The notes: generated by a model not told the origin, from the sequence alone. 6,032 bases of DNA from FEN-727 sp036508635 (GCA_036508635.1 DATCGY010000040.1:1-6032); one strand, 5' to 3'. Numbered from the stretch's first letter, positions 1-5,319 are shown. A program made the numbers and translations.

Positions 1-2
1 CC

Positions 3-458
3 TCGGACGGCACCGGCTTCAAGGCGAAGTACTCTTTCGAGCCGGCAAGCATCTCGAAGAGCGAGAGCGAGGGAGTCACCACGTTCTCGTTTGACGCGAC
101 CGCGCTGCCCGATAAAGCGGGTGTGCCCTACGTCCGGGTAACCGCCGAAATCACTCCCACCGCTACGGACCTCGAGCACGGGGACGGGACCAGGATATCG
201 CAGGAGCAAGCGCCGGCCTGGACCGCGGCGACATCCTGGTGGCCGGCTTCAGACGCAGTGGTGAAGCAGACCGCCGGCTGGCTCAGCGGTGAGGGCGCCG
301 GTGGAGGACATGTCTGGGCTCAGGCTTACATCAGTGGGAAAGGTTGGGTATCGGTGGACTGTACCAGCGACCACGTCGGCGCGGACACCTCGTATCTCCC
401 CTTCTTCGAGACCTACGACGGTGCGATGCCTATCGTATACGTCCGGTCACCGGCCTAG
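3..458 (+). CDS. C-terminal part of a transglutaminase-like domain protein, 5' end outside the window, probably degenerate
   Basis: The frame is open from the left edge (first full codon at 3) to TAG at 456-458, giving 151 residues with no start codon needed. The end matches the second half of a transglutaminase-like core: AGWLSGEGAGGGHVWAQAY followed by GKGWVSVDCT. The His (309-311) and Asp (357-359) occupy the places of the catalytic triad His and Asp. Residues before the core look like a beta-rich Ig-like domain, as in secreted or cell-surface members. The catalytic Cys is not present in this frame. The helix that should carry it is readable instead in the +2 frame at about 206-262 (G-L-D-R-G-D-I-L-V-A-G-F-R-R-S-G), with Gly where the family has Cys. 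Two frameshifts and loss of activity are therefore likely. The domain call is fairly safe; the decay is inference from frame and motif spacing. Confidence 0.6.
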   Translation, partial: SDGTGFKAKYSFEPASISKSESEGVTTFSFDATALPDKAGVPYVRVTAEITPTATDLEHGDGTRISQEQAPAWTAATSWWPASDAVVKQTAGWLSGEGAGGGHVWAQAYISGKGWVSVDCTSDHVGADTSYLPFFETYDGAMPIVYVRSPA

Positions 459-487
459 CTGGAACGGCCGCCAGTCACGTCGGCCCG

Positions 488-727
488 TTACCACCAGATG
501 AGCCAGCGAAGTTTCTCGCCGATCGACTTGAGCAAGCTATCCGTCCACGCCTGCTTCCTCGCGTAGGCCGCGCCCCTGGACAGGTCGAGGTCCCTGTCTT
601 CGCCGATCGCCTCAACGTGCATCCTCGGCTGCCTGGCGAGGCCGCAGAGCTCACAGACCAGCACGCCGCCCGCTTTCCTCTGGAACTTGTGAGGGCACTC
701 CCCGCGCGCCCCGGGAAAGTCTTCCAT
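488..727 (-). CDS. small putative zinc-binding protein (79 aa), function unknown
   Basis: ATG at 725-727 to TAA at 488-490. I do not recognise a named family. The N-terminal third has a Cys/His set typical of a small zinc knuckle: C11-P-H13 and C25-x-x-C28 (CELCG). The middle is charged (GEDRDLDLSRG), and the C-terminus is basic then aromatic, ending LRWLIWW. Third codon positions are mostly G or C, as in the neighbouring genes, and GGGGAG sits five bases before the ATG. Both support a real gene rather than a chance frame. It converges on the transglutaminase gene (29 bp between stops) and diverges from the methyltransferase gene. A regulatory or small nucleic-acid-binding role is possible but is only a guess from the zinc motif. 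Confidence 0.55.
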   Translation of the reverse strand: MEDFPGARGECPHKFQRKAGGVLVCELCGLARQPRMHVEAIGEDRDLDLSRGAAYARKQAWTDSLLKSIGEKLRWLIWW

Positions 728-732
728 CTGTT

Positions 733-738
733 CTCCCC
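733..738 (-). promoter_or_regulatory. ribosome binding site of the 79-aa zinc protein
   Basis: GGGGAG on the minus strand, five bases upstream of the ATG at 727. It is the main reason for accepting that start and the gene. Farther upstream on the same strand (about 763-773) there is an A/T-rich stretch, TTGATAAAAT, in an otherwise GC-rich context. It could be part of a promoter, but no complete -35/-10 pair is convincing. Confidence 0.5.
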
Positions 739-833
739 GGTCTACAGCAGCCGTTCCAACTCGATTTTATCAAGTGAGGAGGGGACCACGGCAAGGCTGT
801 CGGTCCTTTTCGCGCCGCGTCATTGCCCGTGCC

Positions 834-845
834 GGGTCGCGACCC
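834..845. promoter_or_regulatory. 12-bp perfect palindrome in the divergent intergenic region, candidate operator
   Basis: GGGTCGCGACCC reads identically on both strands. It lies between the divergently oriented zinc-protein gene (start 727) and the methyltransferase gene (start about 906). Just before it, CCCG and CGGG (826-836) can also pair. A dimeric regulator site is the natural guess for a palindrome placed here. There is no second copy in the window, and at this G+C a chance palindrome is not excluded. Confidence 0.3.
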
Positions 846-905
846 TTATGATGAATCACACGGGATCGGGTGGGGTGCTTCAGGATCTGCAGAACGGAAC
901 TCGAC

Positions 906-1759
906 ATGACATCGGAAACCGCGGGGCGACCAGGTGTGGTGACCATACCACTGCTGTGTCCGGATTGCCTGATGAAGAACTCGGACGTGCCCCTGGGGGA
1001 CCTGGTGGAGATATCGCTCGATCAGAAAGCATCACCTGCTCCTCGTGCGGCGCGGTCTACAGAGTAATAGAAGGCATCCCGATCCTGGTGCCGGGGCAGT
1101 ATGCCGGTCCGAACAACACTCCGGCGGAAGCAATCGATAGAGAGCACCTCGAGTACGAGGATGAAGCCACCAGGCGCGTTGCCCGGCTGCTGTCCGGGAA
1201 CCGGAAGAACCTGTCTCTCGATGCGGGCTGTGGCAAGGGGACCTACTCCGGGGAGTTCGGCGAGAACCTCGTCCTGCTCGACGCCAACTTCTTCTTCGTA
1301 AGAGAAGCCGTGAAGAGATGCGACCGGGCGCGTTCCTGCTTCGGCGTCGTCGCCGACGTACGGTGTCTGCCTTTTTCGACGGGCACGTTCGACCTGGTAT
1401 TCAGCTCCAACGTGATCGAGCATCTGCCCTCGTCGGACGTGACGTGCGCCATCGACGAGATGAAAAGGACGACCCGTGAGATACTGCAGTTGGACACCCC
1501 CAACGAGCACGGATTGGTAAGATTGCTCAAGTCGGCGATGGCCAGGGTGGGGGTATACGGGGGAAGCGTCTACCAGGACGAGTCCCTGCGTCATCAGACG
1601 GAGTTCTCGCCCGCGGCGTTGCGCCGGCTGGGCTTCGATGTGTCGGGCTGCATCGGATGGGTCACGAGAAAGCGCATTCGCCTGGGCCCCCTGTGGAACC
1701 TCTAGGACCTGGTGGTGTCGCGGGTGCCGTACCTGGCGGGGACCCTGATAGGGATCTGA
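906..1759 (+). pseudogene. class I SAM-dependent methyltransferase with N-terminal Trm112-like zinc ribbon, frameshifted and interrupted by TAG
   Basis: The N-terminus lies in one frame (ATG 906; alternative GTG 939) and reads TIPLLCPDC. The rest lies in another frame and begins ITCSSCGAVYRVIEGIPIL. Together they form the two CxxC knuckles (residues 18-21 and 45-48) of a Trm112-like ribbon, as in methyltransferases of type 11/UbiE organisation. One extra A in the AAA at 1026-1028 would join the frames exactly as DQKSITC. The catalytic domain follows with SAM motif I (D-A-G-C-G-K-G, about residue 106), then VADVRCLPFSTGTFDLVFSS and NVIEHLP, and a C-terminal HQTEFSPAALRRLGF. A TAG at 1703-1705 is followed in the same frame by 17 family-like codons (DLVVSRVPYLAGTLIGI) to TGA 1757-1759, so the TAG looks like a nonsense lesion. 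With both lesions repaired the protein is about 284 aa. The TGA overlaps the galE ribosome binding site, so the two genes look like an operon. The substrate is unknown; glycan or lipid context is inferred from neighbours. Sequencing error is the alternative to true decay. Confidence 0.7.
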
Positions 1760-1762
1760 GGA
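1757..1762 (+). promoter_or_regulatory. ribosome binding site of galE, overlapping the stop of the upstream gene
   Basis: TGAGGA overlaps the TGA at 1757-1759. It is seven bases before TTG 1770 and nine before GTG 1772, but nineteen before GTG 1782. The spacing fits a natural galE start at 1770 and argues against 1782 as the original start. Confidence 0.45.
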
Positions 1763-1781
1763 AACCGACTTGTGAGTACTG

Positions 1782-2759
1782 GTGACCGGCGGGGCGGGCT
1801 ATATCGGATCGGTAATGGTCGGGATGCTGCTGGACGCTGACTGCGACGTACTAGTCGTTGACAACTTGTCCAGGGGACACCAGGAAGCCGTTCCCGATGT
1901 AGCGATGGCAAGGATCGACCTCGAGAACCTGGCTGACCTGCGCGCGAGCTGCCTGGAATTCCAACCCGAAGTCTGCATGCATTTCGCAGGCTCGAGCCTG
2001 GTGGAAGAATCGGTTCGCGATCCATTGAAGTATCTGCACGGCAACCTTGTGGGGGGCCTCAATCTGCTTCGCTCTCTCGCCGACTCCGGGTGCGATCGTT
2101 TGATATTCTCGTCATCCTGTTCGATCTTCGGGATCCCGGAGTCGGTCCCGATAACCGAAGAGACGCCGGCTCAACCCATCAATCCATACGGGCTCTCCAA
2201 ACTGTTGTTCGAGAATGTTTTAAGTGAATATGCGGCGCGTGACGGGGTCAGGTTCGTTTCCTTGAGATACTTCAACGCGGCGGGCGCATTCATCGAAAGA
2301 GGTCTGGGGGAGGACCACGAGCCGGAGACACACCTCATTCCCAGGGTCATCGGCGCCGCGCTGGGCAAAGAGCCTCAAGTCATCATCTATGGGACTGATT
2401 ATCCGACACCCGACGGCACCTGCATCAGGGACTACGTTCACGTCGTAGACCTGTGTCAGGCCCACCTGCTGGCAATGGAACACCTCACCCAAGGCGGCGA
2501 AAGCCGGTTCTTCAACCTGGGAACCGAGAAGGGCTACTCCGTTCGCGAGGTGGTGGATTCGGTCGCGCGCGTTTCAGGGAAAGAATTCCCTGTCGTCGAG
2601 ACGGAACGGCGGCCCGGCGATCCGCCCATACTGGTGTCTTCCTCCCGGAAGATCGTCCTCGAACTGGGCTGGAAGCCGCGATTCATAGACCTGGACCAGG
2701 TCGTCAAGACGGCTTATGCGTGGCACTCATCACACCCGGAGGGCTATCTACCGGGATGA
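1782..2759 (+). CDS. galE: UDP-glucose 4-epimerase, 5' end probably disrupted
   Basis: An extended short-chain dehydrogenase that interconverts UDP-glucose and UDP-galactose with bound NAD in the cytoplasm, supplying galactose for glycans. Landmarks counted from GTG 1782: NAD-binding TGGAGYIGS (2-10), VVDNLSRGH (25-33), SSSCSIFG with the catalytic Ser region (110-117), catalytic Y136-GLS-K140, RYFNAAGA (162-169), YGTDYPTPDGTCIRDYVHV (203-221), and RRPGDPP followed by LGWKP near the end. These identify GalE rather than a dTDP-glucose dehydratase. The 325 aa are slightly short because the first beta strand is cut. In frame, TTG 1770 - TGA 1773 - GTA CTG GTG would read M-stop-V-L-V, where the family has M-R/K-V-L-V. 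A single CGA to TGA change explains it. From 1782 the protein lacks strand beta1 and may be unstable. It probably shared a transcript with the upstream methyltransferase. Confidence 0.85.
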   Translation: MTGGAGYIGSVMVGMLLDADCDVLVVDNLSRGHQEAVPDVAMARIDLENLADLRASCLEFQPEVCMHFAGSSLVEESVRDPLKYLHGNLVGGLNLLRSLADSGCDRLIFSSSCSIFGIPESVPITEETPAQPINPYGLSKLLFENVLSEYAARDGVRFVSLRYFNAAGAFIERGLGEDHEPETHLIPRVIGAALGKEPQVIIYGTDYPTPDGTCIRDYVHVVDLCQAHLLAMEHLTQGGESRFFNLGTEKGYSVREVVDSVARVSGKEFPVVETERRPGDPPILVSSSRKIVLELGWKPRFIDLDQVVKTAYAWHSSHPEGYLPG

Positions 2760-2795
2760 GCCAGCAGCTTCCTTGTCGCTTGAGACCATTGCCAC

Positions 2796-2821
2796 TTGAT
2801 GTAGGTCCCCATGTACATCAA
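2796..2821 (+). terminator. stem-loop after galE (8-bp stem, 10-base loop)
   Basis: TTGATGTA (2796-2803) pairs perfectly with TACATCAA (2814-2821). It begins 36 bases past the galE stop. No T run follows directly, so it is a transcript-end or 3'-stability hairpin candidate rather than a classical intrinsic terminator. Confidence 0.35.
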
Positions 2822-2844
2822 TTGAGCATTTCCTCTTCTCAATT
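2820..2844 (+). terminator. second stem-loop after galE (7-bp stem, 11-base loop)
   Basis: AATTGAG (2820-2826) pairs with CTCAATT (2838-2844). The loop is pyrimidine-rich. Its left arm shares two bases with the right arm of the preceding hairpin, so the two structures cannot both form completely. The sequence after it is T/C-rich, which fits transcript termination behind galE. Confidence 0.3.
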
Positions 2845-3010
2845 ACCTATCTTCTAGCTATCACAAGTGGGATATTGATTGTTTCTTCTTCACCGACATA
2901 CTTGGGATTTAACATTAATCCGCCTACTGTGGAATACAGTAAGTTGCTGGCTGAGAATCTGTTTCGCTCTTTCTGGTTCCGTTTCCACAGCCCAACCCGA
3001 TAATAAGACC
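2845..3010. other. A+T-rich stretch between galE and the transposase fragment, no convincing gene
   Basis: The composition falls sharply from that of galE. One plus-strand frame is open for 67 codons (2800-3003) and encodes a hydrophobic run followed by a polar tail (SPTYLGFNINPPTVEYSKLL). It has no ATG, no ribosome binding site and no family match I recognise, and a frame of this length can be chance. Just left of 3014 the transposase frame shows only unrecognisable codons and a TAA at 3011-3013, so the fragment's identifiable part begins at 3014. Confidence 0.4.
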
Positions 3011-3013
3011 TAA

Positions 3014-3138
3014 TGGCATATCGATGAGCTGTTCCCCCGAATCGTTTTCATCGTCACCAACATAAGCAGAACTCCCGAGAATGTGGTCCAGTTTTACAAC
3101 AAGCGGGGCACATGTGAAAGTGGATAAACGCTAATAAG
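3014..3138 (+). pseudogene. IS1380-family transposase fragment (internal part, conserved E region)
   Basis: Translation from 3014 gives WHIDELFPRIVFIVTN, then PENVVQFYNKRGTCE, then a stop at 3125-3127. These are hallmark segments of IS1380-family DDE transposases (family pattern: W-H-x-x-E-L-F-P-R-x-x-F-I-V-T-N, then F-Y-N-x-R-G-T-x-E with the catalytic Glu, then x-W-I-K-E-G-K). One additional A at 3117-3119 would continue the match as E-K-W-I-N-A-N-K up to 3138. A TAA at 3011-3013 stands where the family usually has Glu of V-E-W-H. About 330 N-terminal residues and everything after the E region are missing, so the fragment is dead. Its right end touches the stop codon of the minus-strand methyltransferase gene at 3139. 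Confidence 0.8.
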
Positions 3139-3891
3139 CTACTTGAACCCTGTGGCTATTAAGAAGTTTCCATGCCTTTTGTCAATAGTACAAAAGAAAT
3201 CAGAAAGACTTCCCCAGAAAGGGAGGTATCCTCGACTATGCATCTCAACTTGCCGAAACCCCACCTTCTTCAAGAGGTCGAAGAGACCTTTGTATGCGAG
3301 GACGCGTACGTGTCCTACTGTTCCACTGATTCCTGTTTCCTGGTAGGGTTCCAAATCGAAACCGAAGAATTCCTCCCTTGGTATATCCTTATGCCAGATA
3401 AGGGGATTACCAAGAGACCAGCCATTTATATTTGTGGTTGAGAAAGGCTGCCAGCCGAAAAACAGAGCACCTATGTTCACCCATGATGCCAGATTCTCAG
3501 TCAATACCAGCAATTGCCCTCCGGGAACGAGACATCTATAGCATTCCTCGAGATAAAGCCTCGTGTTGTGAACATGCTCGATGCTCTGGCTCGAGAGAAT
3601 GAGCTCAAAGTGGTTATCAGGAAACGGCCAGCAACTATTCATGTCCAGCTGGGTACAGATAATCCCTCGTTCCTGTGCATGCTGCTTCATTTCTTCGACA
3701 TATTCAATGCCGTGGATTTCCCTTGAAGCCGCCACCTCGGCAAACTCTAGCGTGAGCTCGCCAGCACCACATCCTACATCGAGCATTCTGTTAACGTTGA
3801 ACATCTGAACCAGGCTCTTGCCAAGTTCATTGGTCTTGACAAGTCCATCTCCCCAGGCTTTTGGGGCAATTATCTTTAAGAAATTTCGCAT
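3139..3891 (-). CDS. class I SAM-dependent methyltransferase (250 aa), substrate unknown
   Basis: ATG at 3889-3891, stop TAG at 3139-3141. The frame is open farther upstream, but only this ATG has a ribosome binding site (GGGGGTGA two bases upstream), and homologous sequence starts here. Motifs in order: motif I D38-V-G-C-G-A-G-E45, acidic E63 after strand beta2 (GIEYVEEM), QLDMNSCWPFPDNHFELIL (81-99) covering motif II, SSQSIEHVHN (100-109), and LVPGGQLLVLTEN (121-133). The C-terminal region has GHVRVLAYKGLFDLLKKVGF (193-212) and DKRHGNFLIATGFK at the end. This architecture is common in methyltransferases of O-antigen, capsule and glycan clusters, so sugar or glycan methylation is a reasonable inference, not proven. 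The gene is intact and lower in G+C than galE. It is transcribed in the same direction as the glycosyltransferase upstream, about 400 bp away. Confidence 0.85.
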   Translation of the reverse strand: MRNFLKIIAPKAWGDGLVKTNELGKSLVQMFNVNRMLDVGCGAGELTLEFAEVAASREIHGIEYVEEMKQHAQERGIICTQLDMNSCWPFPDNHFELILSSQSIEHVHNTRLYLEECYRCLVPGGQLLVLTENLASWVNIGALFFGWQPFSTTNINGWSLGNPLIWHKDIPREEFFGFDLEPYQETGISGTVGHVRVLAYKGLFDLLKKVGFRQVEMHSRGYLPFWGSLSDFFCTIDKRHGNFLIATGFK

Positions 3892-3893
3892 CT

Positions 3894-3901
3894 TCACCCC
3901 C
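3894..3901 (-). promoter_or_regulatory. ribosome binding site deciding the methyltransferase start
   Basis: GGGGGTGA on the minus strand, followed by AG and ATG 3891. The same tight spacing is seen before the small ORF at 5257. It rules out the longer start at 3990, whose extra residues (MRVCRWGLQDAWATRL...) look non-coding. Confidence 0.55.
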
Positions 3902-4037
3902 GCTGAGATAACACAATACCAGCACTGCCAGCGACCAAACTGCAGCCGCGTCGCCCACGCGTCTTGTAATCCCCAGCGACAGACCCGCATAAAACACGCC
4001 GTTCTCTCGGCTGCTTTCGGGGTGGCTGGGTGAACAA

Positions 4038-4062
4038 CCTTGAGACGTCGCCTGCCTCAAGG
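4038..4062. repeat. inverted repeat upstream of the minus-strand methyltransferase (7-bp arms, 11-base spacer)
   Basis: CCTTGAG (4038-4044) and CTCAAGG (4056-4062) are perfect inverted copies, and a third partial copy, CTCAAG, occurs at 4068-4073. It lies about 150 bp before the methyltransferase start, in the 400-bp gap behind the glycosyltransferase gene. It could be a transcript hairpin or an operator; nothing else in the sequence decides between them. Confidence 0.3.
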
Positions 4063-4084
4063 GTGTACTCAAGCCATGTGTTCT

Positions 4085-4288
4085 CTATATCGTTTCCAGT
4101 CGTTCATATATTTGCCATGTGCTGACAATCGCCTCGGATATCCCGTCAGCCAAACCATTAACCATGTCAACTGTCGAGTCATATAGGAAAAGGCCTATAC
4201 TCCATTCGCTCATTGCCAAGCTTATTAACTTCATTGAAAGCGTACAACCAAGCGCCTCTGTAAGTTGTCCGGCAGTCAAGCACATCAA
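4085..4288 (-). pseudogene. short ORF, possible remnant of a polysaccharide-cluster enzyme
   Basis: The frame runs from TTG 4288 (ATG 4285) to TAG at 4085-4087, 67 codons, starting one base after the glycosyltransferase stop and with no ribosome binding site. The segment MSEWSIGLFLYDS resembles the start of glucosamine inositolphosphorylceramide transferase-like/GH43-like proteins found in polysaccharide clusters (typical pattern W-S-I-G-I/L-Y/F-x-G-x-S-P). STWQIYERLE near the end faintly resembles their S-T-W-Y-M-F-F-E-V. Those proteins are several hundred residues long, so this would be a strongly deleted relic. The resemblance is from memory and short; a chance frame in a 400-bp non-coding gap is a fair alternative. 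Confidence 0.25.
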
Positions 4289-4289
4289 G

Positions 4290-5144
4290 CTAACGGGTAG
4301 TGCGATTGATTCTTGAGCAGAGGTAGCCTAGGCTCAGCGCTCCGAATTCGCAGGGTTTCATGAATAACATCCCTGTGCCTACCAGCGGGTGGTCAAGGAG
4401 CTTCCGGGGGCTGCGAAAAAAGATTGCGAAACGCTTGACTAGATTCACCTGTGCCATGAAATTCGAATCGTTATCTTCTCGCGAGCGGTAGATTTCGAGT
4501 CCCTTGCCATAGTAGTATTTCTTTCTTAGCAGGTCGAAGAACCGAAGATAACCTTCGTTATGGTAGAGGAAGTCTTCTGTTCTAGCTATGGAGGGCTGCC
4601 CGTATCTGGCTCTGATGCGCGCCGGAAGGTCGTAGTCCTCGGTTCCAGTGTTTTCTTCGTCATAGCCGCCTACCTCAAGAAGAGTTTCTTTGTCGAAGAA
4701 ACGGGCCGCTTCCATCCAGTCCAACCCTAGGTAGTAGGAGCGCTCCAGAGCTTTGCACCGCGCCCAAAAACCTTTCCCGAAAGACTCCTCGGGAACCACA
4801 ACCGCCCGCACCTGATCATCCGTAAGGAGCGCCTGAACGCAAGATGAAACAACGCCAGGCGAGATTTCCATGTCGCTATCCAGTATGAGTATGCATGAGC
4901 CCCGCGAGGCATCCACTCCACAGTTCCGCTGAGCACTGCGTTCCGGCCCTCGTTCCAGTACTATGTCCGCAAGTCGCTCCGCAATCTCCCTGGTCCTATC
5001 TGAAGACGAGTTGTCCACCACTATAACTTCCACGTCCCGGTAGCGCTGCTGCCTTACTGAGTTCAGGCAATTTGCGATTGTAGCCTCGTTGTTTCTCGTC
5101 GTTACTATAACGGTGACAAGGCAATTCTCCGTTTCTCTTCCCAT
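4290..5144 (-). CDS. family 2 glycosyltransferase (284 aa)
   Basis: ATG at 5142-5144 (MGRETENCLVTVIVTTRNNE), stop TAG at 4290-4292. GT-A fold landmarks: VTVIVTTRNNEATIANCLNS (10-29), VEVIVVDNSSSDRT (38-51) for nucleotide binding, the DxD-type metal site D89-S-D91 in ILILDSDMEI, GGYDEE (159-164) and the acceptor-side acidic pair E169-D170 in TGTEDYDLPARI. After about residue 200 a basic, aromatic tail (FFDLLRKKYYYGKG) and a mildly hydrophobic C-terminus suggest contact with the membrane face, but there is no full transmembrane helix. It is likely to transfer a sugar from an activated donor during glycan assembly; donor and acceptor cannot be read. The frame extends to GTG 5213, but the family's first strand begins just after ATG 5144. 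AAGGA lies 12 bases upstream, and the stop of a 36-codon ORF is only two bases before the ATG, suggesting translational coupling. Confidence 0.85.
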   Translation of the reverse strand: MGRETENCLVTVIVTTRNNEATIANCLNSVRQQRYRDVEVIVVDNSSSDRTREIAERLADIVLERGPERSAQRNCGVDASRGSCILILDSDMEISPGVVSSCVQALLTDDQVRAVVVPEESFGKGFWARCKALERSYYLGLDWMEAARFFDKETLLEVGGYDEENTGTEDYDLPARIRARYGQPSIARTEDFLYHNEGYLRFFDLLRKKYYYGKGLEIYRSREDNDSNFMAQVNLVKRFAIFFRSPRKLLDHPLVGTGMLFMKPCEFGALSLGYLCSRINRTTR

Positions 5145-5146
5145 AA

Positions 5147-5257
5147 TTAACCGACATCCTTCATATACCGCTTCCAATGCCGTGATTTTACTACGAACCA
5201 CTCTTTCGGGCACGGTTGACTGGATTCTAAAGCATGCTCGCCGACCGACCTCTCCAT
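5147..5257 (-). CDS. 36-aa ORF with a strong ribosome binding site, coupled to the glycosyltransferase
   Basis: ATG at 5255-5257 to TAA at 5147-5149. The peptide (MERSVGEHALESSQPCPKEW to FVVKSRHWKRYMKDVG) matches nothing I know. GGAGGTGA directly before the ATG is the best Shine-Dalgarno sequence in the window, and the stop is followed by TT and the glycosyltransferase ATG. That layout fits a leader peptide or a small gene whose translation delivers ribosomes to the next gene. An alternative is that the ATG 5257 was the original start of the glycosyltransferase or of another gene, now cut off by a frameshift. There is no signal peptide or zinc motif; the tail is basic. Confidence 0.4.
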   Translation of the reverse strand: MERSVGEHALESSQPCPKEWFVVKSRHWKRYMKDVG

Positions 5258-5258
5258 G

Positions 5259-5266
5259 TCACCTCC
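5259..5266 (-). promoter_or_regulatory. strong Shine-Dalgarno sequence before the 36-aa ORF
   Basis: GGAGGTGA on the minus strand, one base before ATG 5257. All eight bases fit the usual 16S rRNA anti-SD (CCUCC core plus UCA). It is too far (over 110 bases) from ATG 5144 to serve the glycosyltransferase directly. Confidence 0.55.
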
Positions 5267-5283
5267 AGGCCTTGTGTTTTCCC

Positions 5284-5299
5284 ACTGTCGTGAGACAGT
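5284..5299. repeat. short hairpin between the transposase fragment and the glycosyltransferase unit
   Basis: ACTGTC (5284-5289) and GACAGT (5294-5299) form a perfect 6-bp stem with a GTGA loop. On the minus strand it lies about 20 bases after the stop of the transposase fragment. It may be a transcript end for that gene, or part of the element's terminal region. No T run follows on either strand. Confidence 0.3.
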
Positions 5300-5319
5300 C
5301 GCCCCGCGTTTGAATCCCA

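Noticed and set aside
344..1027. Long plus-strand frame extending the methyltransferase upstream
   Set aside because: Only the part from about 1028 on is methyltransferase. The upstream part overlaps the transglutaminase end and the minus-strand zinc gene and has no recognisable protein features, and the real N-terminus (CPDC) lies in another frame.
1022..1594. 190-codon minus-strand frame opposite the methyltransferase
   Set aside because: It is an antisense shadow of GC-rich coding sequence, with no ribosome binding site or family motif, while the plus strand has clear SAM-binding motifs.
1703..1705. TAG as a sense codon (pyrrolysine or recoded amber)
   Set aside because: Other genes here end plausibly at TAG (3139, 4290), and nearby genes also carry frameshifts and a TGA. 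Simple decay or error is the better explanation.
998..1715. 11-bp direct repeat GGACCTGGTGG at 998 and 1705
   Set aside because: Both copies encode D-L-V in the methyltransferase with common codons, so it is likely coincidence.
2453..2857. 134-codon plus-strand frame overlapping the end of galE
   Set aside because: It lies mostly inside galE in another frame, is Arg/Pro-rich and lacks motifs.
2800..3003. 67-codon hydrophobic plus-strand frame
   Set aside because: It has no start codon with a ribosome binding site and no known family, and a frame of this length is expected by chance in such DNA.
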